DNA of 64,000 bases, from positions 329,871-393,870 of the forward strand of contig JBNFNA010000004.1 in the NCBI GenBank assembly GCA_049941595.1. The letters are read 5' to 3'. The position numbers were made by a program, and so were the translations under genes. Origin of the DNA: Pasteurella sp049941595. GTDB taxonomy: Bacteria; Pseudomonadota; Gammaproteobacteria; Enterobacterales; Pasteurellaceae. Positions within the stretch are counted from its first letter, which is position 1, and every line of letters begins with the position of its first letter. The notes under the pieces are model-generated. The model had not been told where the DNA came from and did no database searches. It saw only the letters and a program-made list of their open reading frames with translations. Positions 36,480 through 44,984 of the stretch are shown here, in pieces.

Positions 36480-37979
36480 ATGTTTGAAAATCCAACAATA
36501 ATGACGTTTACTATTTATATTATTGGTATGTTACTGATTGGCTTTATTGCATATCGTTATACACAAAACTTATCCGATTATATTCTCGGTGGTCGTCGTT
36601 TAGGCAGTTTTGTGACAGGTTTATCTGCCGGTGCATCAGATATGTCCGGTTGGTTATTAATGGGGTTACCGGGTGCAGTTTACGCCGCGGGCCTTGTAGA
36701 GGGATGGATTGCAATTGGTTTGACCATCGGTGCTTATTTAAACTGGTTATTTGTTGCAGGTCGGTTACGCGTTTATACCGAGTTTAATCAAAACTCACTT
36801 ACACTTCCTGAATATTTCCACCACCGTTTTAACGACAACACAAAAATCTTAAAAATTATTTCAGCAACAATTATTCTCTTTTTCTTCGCGATTTATTGTG
36901 CTTCCGGGGTCGTTGCAGGTGCGCGCTTATTTGAAAACTTGTTTGAAGTGCCTTATCAAACAGCGCTTTGGTATGGTGCATTAGCCACCATCGCTTATAC
37001 CTTCATTGGAGGTTTCTTAGCGGTGAGTTGGACTGATACTGTTCAGGCAACATTAATGGTTTTTGCATTATTCTTAACACCAATTTTCGTCTTAATTCAC
37101 CTTGGTGGCTTTGAAGCAACACACACTGTATTAATGCAAGCAAGCGAAGCAGCAGGTCGAGATTTTACTGATTTATTCACAGGCACCAGCTTTATTGGTT
37201 TGTTAAGTTTATCTGCTTGGGGGTTAGGTTATTTTGGTCAGCCACACATCTTAGCGCGCTTTATGAGTGCGAAAGATGCACATTCTTTAGTCAATGCACG
37301 CCGCATTAGTATTATGTGGATGATTATCTGCTTATTTGGTGCGGTCGGTATTGGTTTCTTTGGCCAAGCGTATTTCTTCTCAAACCCACAAGTTGCAGGT
37401 ACAGTGAATGCGAATAATGAACAGGTCTTTATTGAGTTGGCAAAGTTATTATTTAACCCTTGGATTGCCGGTATTTTACTTTCTGCAATCTTAGCAGCAG
37501 TAATGAGTACATTAAGTTGCCAATTATTGATTTGTTCAAGTGCGATTACAGAAGACTTCTATAAAGGTATGATTCGCCCGAATGCATCCCAAAAAGAATT
37601 AGTTTGGTTAGGCCGCTTAATGGTATTAGTTGTGGCGGTAATTGCGATTTATTTAGCACAAGACCCGAAAAGTAAAGTATTAGGCTTGGTTTCTTATGCT
37701 TGGGCTGGTTTTGGTTGTGCCTTTGGCCCTGTGGTTATCTTGTCATTATTCTGGAAACGAATGAATACAGCGGGTGCATTAGCTGGTATGCTAACAGGTG
37801 CACTGGTTGTAGTCTTCTGGAATGATGTTGTGCCTAACAGTGGTATTTATGAAATGATTCCGGGCTTTATTTTAGCTTGTGTGGCGATTGTGATTGTTTC
37901 TCTAATCACGCCTGCGCCGACAAAAAATGTGGTATCGAATTTTGAACAAGCAGCTGAAGCTTATCAAGCTCAGAAATAA
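36480..37979 (+). CDS. putP: Sodium/proline symporter PutP
   Basis: PutP is an inner-membrane sodium/solute symporter of 499 residues (E. coli 502) with about 13 hydrophobic helices. The start at 36480 has AGGAG 7 bases upstream; the frame runs 17 codons further back without homology. Signature segments include LGGRRLGSFVTGLSAGASDMSGWLLMGLPG at about 33-62 and GLGYFGQPHILARFMSA. It is followed by a terminator, then by putA in the same direction, giving uptake and oxidation of proline at one locus. Confidence 0.96.
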   Translation: MFENPTIMTFTIYIIGMLLIGFIAYRYTQNLSDYILGGRRLGSFVTGLSAGASDMSGWLLMGLPGAVYAAGLVEGWIAIGLTIGAYLNWLFVAGRLRVYTEFNQNSLTLPEYFHHRFNDNTKILKIISATIILFFFAIYCASGVVAGARLFENLFEVPYQTALWYGALATIAYTFIGGFLAVSWTDTVQATLMVFALFLTPIFVLIHLGGFEATHTVLMQASEAAGRDFTDLFTGTSFIGLLSLSAWGLGYFGQPHILARFMSAKDAHSLVNARRISIMWMIICLFGAVGIGFFGQAYFFSNPQVAGTVNANNEQVFIELAKLLFNPWIAGILLSAILAAVMSTLSCQLLICSSAITEDFYKGMIRPNASQKELVWLGRLMVLVVAVIAIYLAQDPKSKVLGLVSYAWAGFGCAFGPVVILSLFWKRMNTAGALAGMLTGALVVVFWNDVVPNSGIYEMIPGFILACVAIVIVSLITPAPTKNVVSNFEQAAEAYQAQK

Positions 37980-37986
37980 TAATGAG

Positions 37987-38010
37987 AGCGGTGTTTTACA
38001 CCGCTTTTTT
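37987..38010 (+). terminator. Terminator between putP and putA
   Basis: AGCGGTGT (37987-37994) pairs with ACACCGCT (37998-38005) around a 3-base loop, followed by TTTTT. It lies immediately after the putP stop, so putA may depend on read-through or on its own promoter in the 30 remaining bases. Confidence 0.88.
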
Positions 38011-38039
38011 ACGATTAACGTTAGTTTGTGAGAAAAATT

Positions 38040-41000
38040 ATGAGTTATCAATTATTACCTAAATTAGTTTCTGTACGAGAACAATTGAGTAAACATTATC
38101 GTATTGATGAACCCACATTAATGAAACATTTGTTTTCCGCCGCAGAAATCGATTCCCATCTTCAACCTCAAATCCAACAACTTGCCCGCAAACTTGTCGA
38201 AAATGTACGTAACTCACGTAAAAACGCTAGCGGTGTTGACGCCTTAATGCACGAATTTTCGTTATCAAGCGAAGAAGGCGTCGCGTTAATGTGTTTAGCC
38301 GAAGCATTATTGCGTATTCCGGACAAAGCGACTGCGGATAAATTAATCCGTGACAAAATTTCAAAAGGTAACTGGCGTTCACATATTGGCCAAAGCCCAT
38401 CAATGTTTGTTAATGCGGCAGCTTGGGGGTTATTGCTCACAGGCAAACTGGTTTCAACCCATAGCGAAACGCAATTATCATCAAGTTTAACTAAATTGAT
38501 TGCTAAAGGGGGCGAGCCTTTAATTCGTAAAGGGGTAGAGGTCGCAATGCGTTTATTAGGTAAACAATTTGTGACAGGTGAAACCATTGAAGATGCGATC
38601 AAAAATGGCGAAAAACGTTTCCAACAAGGGTTCCGTTATAGCTATGATATGTTGGGCGAGGCGGCTTTAACAGAAGAAGATGCAGATCGCTATTATCAAG
38701 ATTATATTAATTCAATTCACGTGGTGGGCAAAAGTTCTAAGGGGCAAGGCGTTTATAAGTCCTCCGGTGTGTCGATTAAATTATCGGCGATTCACCCACG
38801 TTATAGCTTATCACAGCATCAACGTGTGATTGATGAGCTTTATCCAAAAGTGAAATATCTTTTCTTATTAGCGAAACAATATGACATTGGCTTAAATATT
38901 GATGCCGAAGAAGCAGATAGATTAGAGATTTCTTTTGATTTACTTGATCGCTTATTAACAGATCCTGAATTAGCGGGCTTCAATGGTGTGGGTTTAGTTG
39001 TTCAGGCTTATCAAAAACGCTGTTTCTTTGCGATTGACTATTTAATTGAACAAGCACGTAAACATCAACGAAAAATAATGGTGCGCTTAGTGAAAGGTGC
39101 CTATTGGGACAGTGAAGTTAAACGTGCTCAAGCGGATGGTGCGGAAGGCTATCCTGTCTTTACACGAAAAGTGCATACTGACGTATCTTATGTGGCTTGT
39201 GCAAAAAAATTACTGGGTGCACAAGATGTGATTTATCCACAATTTGCAACGCATAACGCACAATCACTTGCTACAATTTACCATTTAGCGAAAGGTAAGC
39301 ATTTTGAATTCCAATGTTTACACGGAATGGGGGAAACCTTATATGACCAAGTGGTGGGTAAAGAGCATTTAAACGTGCAGTGCCGTATTTATGCGCCAGT
39401 TGGCTCGTATAAAACGCTTTTAGCTTATTTAGTTCGTCGTTTATTAGAAAACGGTGCAAACAGCTCATTTGTGAACCATATTGTTGATGATGCGATTCCC
39501 GTTGATTCTTTAATTGTTGATCCTGTTGTGAAAGCGAAAGAAACAGCGGGTACGATGCATCCAAAAACACCTTTACCAGAAAAATTATTTGGTGAAGAAC
39601 GTGCTAACTCAAAAGGTTATGACTTAACAGATGCTTTAAAATTAACGGAATTACAGACCGCACTTTCTCACTTACAAAATACGCAATATGTTGCGTATCC
39701 ATTGTTAGATGAAAACGCTGAAGCAAAAGGTCAAGTACGACAAGTCTTCAACCCTGCAGAAACAACAATGCTAGTGGGTGAAGTATTTGATGCTACGGAA
39801 GTGGACGTTGAAAGAGCCTTTGAAATCGCAAGTGCACGCAAAGAAAACTGGGCTGCAACACCAGTTGAAGAGCGGTCAAAAATTTTAGAGAAAATGGCTG
39901 ATCTAATGGAACAAAATATGCCACAGCTATTTGATCTTGCGGTGCGTGAAGCGGGCAAAACTTTAAATAATGCGATTGCTGAAGTGCGTGAGGCAGTGGA
40001 TTTTTGTCGTTATTATGCACAAGAAGCTCGTAAACTTTGCCCTGAAAACAAAGCAAGAGGCATTATTGTAGCGATTAGCCCTTGGAACTTCCCATTAGCA
40101 ATCTTTATTGGCGAGGTATCTTCTGCATTAGTGACGGGGAATGTGGTGATTGCCAAACCGGCAGAACAAACCTCATTAATGGCGCATTTTGCAGTGAAAT
40201 TATTCCAACAAGCTGGCCTACCAGTGGGTGTATTACAATGTTTATGTGGCTCAGGCAAAGTGATTGGTGAAAAATTAGTGTCTGATCCTCGAGTGGATGG
40301 TGTGATTTTCACGGGTTCAACAGATACGGCAAAACGTATTAACCGCAATATTGCAAAACAACAAAAACTCGTTCCTCTCATTGCAGAAACTGGCGGTCAA
40401 AATGCAATGATCGTAGATAGTTCGGCTTTAGCGGAACAAGTGGTGGTGGATGTGCTTAATTCTGCTTTCGACTCAGCGGGACAACGTTGTTCTGCGTTAC
40501 GTGTGTTATATATCCAAAATGATGTCGCCCCATCAATGTTAACAATGTTGAAAGGGGCAATGGCAGAGTTGAAAGTGGGTAAACCACAGCATTTGAATAC
40601 AGATGTTGGCCCTGTGATTGATAAAGCGGCTCAAGCCCGCTTATTGCAACACATTAACGAAATGAGCAAAATTGCGAAGGACAAATTCCAAGTGTCTATC
40701 GATCCTGAAGTGAATAAAAACGGTATTTTTGTGCCGCCAACTTTATTTGAGATTGATGGCATTCATCGCCTAACACACGAGGTATTTGGGCCTGTTTTAC
40801 ACGTTATTCGCTTTGACGCGAAAGATCTACATAAAGTCATTGATGAAATTAATTCAAGTGGATTTGGTTTAACAAGCGGTATCCACAGTCGAATTGATGA
40901 AACTATTGGCGATTGGTTAGAGGGCGTGAAAGCAGGTAACTTGTATGTAAACCGAAACACAGTTGGTGCGGTTGTAGGTGTTCAACCATTTGGGGGACGA

Positions 41001-41636
41001 GGCTTGTCTGGTACTGGGCCAAAAGCCGGTGGACCGTTCTATTTACAACGCCTAATGCACACATCAGAGTGGAAACTTTCTCATCTCACCTTAGGTAAAC
41101 CGGTCAATTTATCTGGATTGGCAGCAAAAGTGCGGTCGATTTTTGATAAGAATCAACAAGATGAATTATTGGAAATTCTACGTCAATTGGAATACAAATC
41201 TCCACTTAATCACGTGTTTAATATGCAAGGCATCACAGGTGAGGATAACTATTTGCGTTTTGAGCCACGTAATTACATCGCAATTGGTGAGGGAAATTTA
41301 TTATCACAAATGAAAGCACTCATCGCGATTAGTGCGGCGGGGGCGAGAGCAGTCGTGAATCCTGATTCACCGTTGGCGAGTTATCAAAGTCGTTTGACAG
41401 AGTATCTGTATGTCACCGAATTAAGTCAATTTAATAATGTGGGTTTAATGGTTGTTTTATCGCCAATTTCAGCACAGCAGAAAATAAATTATGCGGAAAG
41501 AAGTGGCCAAATTTTGACTTATATTGAGGATCTTGATTTGGCATTATCGGTATTTCCTCTTGTTTATGAGAAATCAATTAGTATTAATACGACTGCCGCA
41601 GGAGGAAACGCCAGTTTAATGGCAGAAATGGATTAA
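38040..41636 (+). CDS. putA: Bifunctional proline dehydrogenase / P5C dehydrogenase PutA (no DNA-binding domain)
   Basis: PutA oxidises proline to pyrroline-5-carboxylate (FAD) and then to glutamate (NAD). The preferred start at 38040 gives 1198 residues; an in-frame GTG at 38028 is possible. The proline dehydrogenase barrel lies at about 80-500 (SIKLSAIHPRY, NIDAEEADRLE, RLVKGAYWDSE, ATHNAQSL). The aldehyde dehydrogenase domain is at about 560-1050 (ISPWNFPLAIF, IAETGGQNAMIVDS, and the catalytic Cys in DSAGQRCSALRV). A further C-terminal domain follows. E. coli PutA (1320) has an N-terminal ribbon-helix-helix repressor domain; it is absent here, so this is a type-B PutA that cannot autoregulate. 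Confidence 0.95.
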   Translation: MSYQLLPKLVSVREQLSKHYRIDEPTLMKHLFSAAEIDSHLQPQIQQLARKLVENVRNSRKNASGVDALMHEFSLSSEEGVALMCLAEALLRIPDKATADKLIRDKISKGNWRSHIGQSPSMFVNAAAWGLLLTGKLVSTHSETQLSSSLTKLIAKGGEPLIRKGVEVAMRLLGKQFVTGETIEDAIKNGEKRFQQGFRYSYDMLGEAALTEEDADRYYQDYINSIHVVGKSSKGQGVYKSSGVSIKLSAIHPRYSLSQHQRVIDELYPKVKYLFLLAKQYDIGLNIDAEEADRLEISFDLLDRLLTDPELAGFNGVGLVVQAYQKRCFFAIDYLIEQARKHQRKIMVRLVKGAYWDSEVKRAQADGAEGYPVFTRKVHTDVSYVACAKKLLGAQDVIYPQFATHNAQSLATIYHLAKGKHFEFQCLHGMGETLYDQVVGKEHLNVQCRIYAPVGSYKTLLAYLVRRLLENGANSSFVNHIVDDAIPVDSLIVDPVVKAKETAGTMHPKTPLPEKLFGEERANSKGYDLTDALKLTELQTALSHLQNTQYVAYPLLDENAEAKGQVRQVFNPAETTMLVGEVFDATEVDVERAFEIASARKENWAATPVEERSKILEKMADLMEQNMPQLFDLAVREAGKTLNNAIAEVREAVDFCRYYAQEARKLCPENKARGIIVAISPWNFPLAIFIGEVSSALVTGNVVIAKPAEQTSLMAHFAVKLFQQAGLPVGVLQCLCGSGKVIGEKLVSDPRVDGVIFTGSTDTAKRINRNIAKQQKLVPLIAETGGQNAMIVDSSALAEQVVVDVLNSAFDSAGQRCSALRVLYIQNDVAPSMLTMLKGAMAELKVGKPQHLNTDVGPVIDKAAQARLLQHINEMSKIAKDKFQVSIDPEVNKNGIFVPPTLFEIDGIHRLTHEVFGPVLHVIRFDAKDLHKVIDEINSSGFGLTSGIHSRIDETIGDWLEGVKAGNLYVNRNTVGAVVGVQPFGGRGLSGTGPKAGGPFYLQRLMHTSEWKLSHLTLGKPVNLSGLAAKVRSIFDKNQQDELLEILRQLEYKSPLNHVFNMQGITGEDNYLRFEPRNYIAIGEGNLLSQMKALIAISAAGARAVVNPDSPLASYQSRLTEYLYVTELSQFNNVGLMVVLSPISAQQKINYAERSGQILTYIEDLDLALSVFPLVYEKSISINTTAAGGNASLMAEMD

Positions 41637-41665
41637 GCTAAAACGATCAATCAGTAACGTAAATC

Positions 41666-41693
41666 AAAAAAGTGGGTAATATACCCACTTTTT
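41666..41693 (+). terminator. Terminator of putA
   Basis: AAAAGTGGGTA (41668-41678) pairs with TACCCACTTTT (41682-41692) around a 3-base loop and runs into T residues. Confidence 0.88.
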
Positions 41694-41756
41694 ATTATTA
41701 ACAAAATATTTTCTATCAAAAAGCTAAAAATCGTTTTATTATATAGCAATTATTAT

Positions 41757-42143
41757 GTGAAGAAATGTGTTGTTTTAATGGCCCACGAGATGAAATATGA
41801 TTATCCGTATTTTAGAGTAATTTTTGGATTCCCTAGTGTTGCTTTTATACTTCCAATAATGATTCAACTGCTCTTGTTTAAAGACTTCAGTCTTTGGCTA
41901 TCGGGCGTTGAGGTTGTTGCAGCAGCATTAACTGGGTTGTTGTGTTGCTGTCGAAAATATACTCAAGAAAATATTTATATCGTATTAATTACACACACTG
42001 TGCTTGTGTATTTGTCTTTATTATTCTCTTATAACGATATTTATATGGCACTGTTTATTCTTATTCCATTTGGTATTTTGGGATTCATTATTGCATTTAC
42101 AAATATTGTTTTCTTGCTACCTGATTGTAATGGAAAAAAATAA
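41757..42143 (+). CDS. Hypothetical small integral membrane protein
   Basis: This 128-residue frame encodes a hydrophobic protein with four likely transmembrane helices (around residues 20-42, 48-66, 76-92 and 95-120 in the longest reading) and a short charged C-terminus. I recognise no family. The longest frame begins at a GTG (41757); ATGs at 41778 and 41790 are alternatives and none has a strong ribosome site, so the start is uncertain. It follows the putA terminator and precedes a 400-base gap. Confidence 0.5.
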   Translation: MKKCVVLMAHEMKYDYPYFRVIFGFPSVAFILPIMIQLLLFKDFSLWLSGVEVVAAALTGLLCCCRKYTQENIYIVLITHTVLVYLSLLFSYNDIYMALFILIPFGILGFIIAFTNIVFLLPDCNGKK

Positions 42144-42542
42144 ACCATATAATAAATATGGTTATTTAATTATTAAAAATGCTGATTATTTAATCAGTGT
42201 AAATTCTTTTTCATTTCACATTATTCCCTTCTTAATCTTCTCTAAATAAAAATAGGGCAAATAGGCTTTCATTCCTGACTGCATCTCAACGATAACAAAA
42301 GTGATTATTTTGGAATAAGCGTAATACTTTTCGTTTGGTTTTTCTTATGACATTCTCTAAAACTAAAATAGGGTTTGTTGCTCTATCATAAGAGTATCGA
42401 TGTTTACCTAACCCAAAGTGCGGTGCTTTTTGGGAAAGTTTTATCAAACTGATCAACTCGTTCATTATTAAAAAAAATAGTGGATGATAGACAAGCTATT
42501 TTGTTGTATATATAACCAGTGAACTTCATTTTTAAGGAAAGT
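42144..42542. other. 399-base non-coding stretch
   Basis: No convincing gene is present. It contains an AT-rich hairpin just after the preceding stop (AACCATAT 42143-42150 with ATATGGTT 42156-42163), which may be a weak terminator. A perfect palindrome CTGATTA-TT-TAATCAG lies at 42182-42197, and an exact uptake signal at 42416-42424. Confidence 0.55.
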
Positions 42543-43661
42543 ATGGCTATGTTGAAAAAGGCAACTTATCTATTAGGTTTATGCTTATTGAGCTCTTTTA
42601 CTGCAAATGCAACCCCTTTAGAGGAAAAACAGCGTGTATTGGCAGACTTGCAATCTTCACGTGAATATATGGAGAGAATTGCGAACAGCGATTCACTGAC
42701 GCCAATAGAATTTGTTCCACAACAACCTCAAAAGGCATTTGATCCAACAGATAAACGCAATTTTGTTGCACTTTCCAATCAAACTAAAATTGATATTAAG
42801 CAATTACAACAGTTTTTTGCTCAGAAACAGCCCACACTCATATTTAAAGAACCTTATTATTTTCTGAATATCCCAAAAGAATCAGCAAAATTAGTGGCGT
42901 TGCTTGGGTTAGAAATGGATTATTTTGTGCGAAATCCGCAATTACATCCTGTTTTTACGCCGACAAATATTGAATTTACCGATGGAACGCAAGAATCGCA
43001 TTTTGAGTATTTTTCACCGATAAAAATTTTTGAAGATAAAAATCTTGATGGTGAATTATTTGAGCATCATTTATCTGAGATTGAACAAGCTGTTTATGCA
43101 ACAAAAGACAGCGATTACACGCAAATTGCTCTTGGTGCGTACAATCCTGTAAAACGAGTTTCTTTTACAGTGGAGTTACCGTTAACACAATATAAATCTC
43201 ATTTAATCCAAGATGTCCCTACAACTATTCAGACCGAACAGGGTGACATAAAACTGACGCATATTATTGGCAATGCAGTGATCTATCGTTTGCCAACAGA
43301 AATGGTTGAAAATGTGATTGTTCAGGGGGTATATCAGGACGGTAGAGCATTAGCCAATATTGGTTCAAAAACAGCTCCACTATTAACTACAAGCGAAAAA
43401 TCATATCATCGCCAATTAGCAAATTTATTTAAAGAAGTGCATCATCAAGTGACTGAAGGCAAAATTAAAGCCGAAGAAAGTGCAATCAGACAATTTTTCC
43501 AAACTCGCCAACCGCCACTACCTGAAGTCGATGAGAAAAAACGCTATACGCAGGTTACCCGCTATTACACGGGCGATGTATCACAAGTCGTTTTTCAAAT
43601 ACCAGAGAAAACAGAAAAGCAGAAATTTGACGTGGTTTATTCAGTAGCTCAAGGGCAGTAA
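42543..43661 (+). CDS. Hypothetical secreted protein
   Basis: The 372-residue product (start at 42543, AAGGA four bases upstream; ATG at 42549 also fits) begins MAMLKKATYLLGLCLLSSFTANA, a clear Sec signal peptide with an A-N-A cleavage site and no lipobox, so a soluble periplasmic or secreted protein is expected. The mature part is rich in Gln, Glu and Lys with no transmembrane segment. I recognise no domain; the last 60 residues look beta-stranded. It is followed 60 bases later by another unknown gene in the same direction. Confidence 0.7.
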   Translation: MAMLKKATYLLGLCLLSSFTANATPLEEKQRVLADLQSSREYMERIANSDSLTPIEFVPQQPQKAFDPTDKRNFVALSNQTKIDIKQLQQFFAQKQPTLIFKEPYYFLNIPKESAKLVALLGLEMDYFVRNPQLHPVFTPTNIEFTDGTQESHFEYFSPIKIFEDKNLDGELFEHHLSEIEQAVYATKDSDYTQIALGAYNPVKRVSFTVELPLTQYKSHLIQDVPTTIQTEQGDIKLTHIIGNAVIYRLPTEMVENVIVQGVYQDGRALANIGSKTAPLLTTSEKSYHRQLANLFKEVHHQVTEGKIKAEESAIRQFFQTRQPPLPEVDEKKRYTQVTRYYTGDVSQVVFQIPEKTEKQKFDVVYSVAQGQ

Positions 43662-43721
43662 AATTAATTGTTTTTATTAAATGTGATTATGATCTAATTA
43701 GATAATTTTAAAGGAGTAAAT

Positions 43722-44927
43722 ATGAAGAAACTAAAAGAATGTTTAAATAGCCATAGAGTATTATCTGTGCTTATAGCAGCGCTTATTTCTATTTTAATTT
43801 TATGTTACATAGCATTTTCTAATGAAACTGTAATAGAAGCTTTAAAAACAAAAATAGGTGATTCCAGAGGCTTGTGGACACTTATTACGGCATTAATAAC
43901 AGCACCAATAGCTTTTATTATTTGGTTTTTCAGAGATATCAATGCAACACAGCAAATTGAAAACCAACGAAAAGATATTAATTTAAAAGAATTTCAGAAA
44001 ATTGCTGAATGGGTAAGCGGGTTACATCTTATTGAAGATGAAATTACAGAAAAAAACACGCAAGATCATCACGAAATCACCAGAAAATATACTCAACAAT
44101 CTGATAATTCATCAATTCCAACATTTAGTAAAAAAGATGGCACAGTAGGTTTGCAAATTGCGGCAATTTATAATTTATTGCCTTTTTATCGAGGGGAACA
44201 CGGTGAAAGCTTTAAAAAGCCAGCATTTAATTTATTACTTTCTGCTTGGTTAGCGTTACAACAAAAAAATATTCAAATTCCTTCTAATTTAGGTACTAAA
44301 AAGCAGGGGTATATGAATAATTCATTAGCTGTTGCTATAACTCAAGTAATGCTCTGTGATGGGGGAAGGTGTTTTTTTGAGCATAATGAATTATTTCCTA
44401 ATATATGCTTAGCTGGAATGAACTTTCACTTACAAGGTATCAATATTGATTTGTTAAAAGAAAACTTTAAAAAGAATTCAAAAAATAATAAGTTAAACTT
44501 TAGAGGAGCAAATTTACAAGGTGCTATTTTAAGAGAATTTGATCTTAATACAGCAGATTTTTCTTTTGCTGATATAAGCGGGGTTGATTTGAGTCAGACA
44601 ATCCTTTCAAAAGCATCATTTTCCAGCACTAGATGTGATAATACATCCTTTGTTAGAGCAAAATTAGGTGGTTATCTGCATAGATATGACTTAGACGTTG
44701 AGACATTGTCTACTGCAAATTTATATGGTGGACATTTTTTTAGAAATATTTTCTCTAAAAAGGAAGCTGAAACTTTAAAAAGTAGAGGGGCAATTCTTTG
44801 TGAAGAAGGTAGTGATATTGTAAGAGCTAAACATAGAACAAAGAAAGATATTATTGAAATAGAATCACCTGTTGATCTCATCAAAACTCAAGAAGAAAAC
44901 TCTGCTTGGAAAATCATAGCCAAATAA
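43722..44927 (+). CDS. Membrane-anchored pentapeptide-repeat protein
   Basis: This 401-residue protein has two N-terminal transmembrane helices (about residues 13-33 and 50-69) followed by a long cytoplasmic region. Residues about 262-315 form pentapeptide repeats of A(D/N)LXX type: FRGANLQGAILREFDLNTADFSFADISGVDL and continuing to ASFSSTRCDNTSFVRAKL. Such repeats fold as a right-handed quadrilateral beta-helix, often in protein interaction. The middle portion contains Cys and His scattered without a clear motif. Function unknown. Ribosome site AAGGAG precedes the start. Confidence 0.75.
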   Translation: MKKLKECLNSHRVLSVLIAALISILILCYIAFSNETVIEALKTKIGDSRGLWTLITALITAPIAFIIWFFRDINATQQIENQRKDINLKEFQKIAEWVSGLHLIEDEITEKNTQDHHEITRKYTQQSDNSSIPTFSKKDGTVGLQIAAIYNLLPFYRGEHGESFKKPAFNLLLSAWLALQQKNIQIPSNLGTKKQGYMNNSLAVAITQVMLCDGGRCFFEHNELFPNICLAGMNFHLQGINIDLLKENFKKNSKNNKLNFRGANLQGAILREFDLNTADFSFADISGVDLSQTILSKASFSSTRCDNTSFVRAKLGGYLHRYDLDVETLSTANLYGGHFFRNIFSKKEAETLKSRGAILCEEGSDIVRAKHRTKKDIIEIESPVDLIKTQEENSAWKIIAK

Positions 44928-44942
44928 ATTTTATAAAAGCAA

Positions 44943-44976
44943 ACCGCACTTCATTTCTAAAGTGCGGTGTTTTTTA
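44943..44976. terminator. Uptake-signal-pair terminator
   Basis: ACCGCACTT (44943-44951) and AAGTGCGGT (44960-44968) are two exact uptake signals in inverse orientation, forming a hairpin with a T-run after it. It terminates the pentapeptide gene and, on the other strand, the convergent dppA-like gene ending at 44985. Confidence 0.88.
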
Positions 44977-44984
44977 CAACGTTT

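Noticed and set aside
42413..42435. CCCAAA/TTTGGG hairpin around the uptake signal in the 42-kb gap
   Set aside because: The stem is short and imperfect, and has no downstream T-run.
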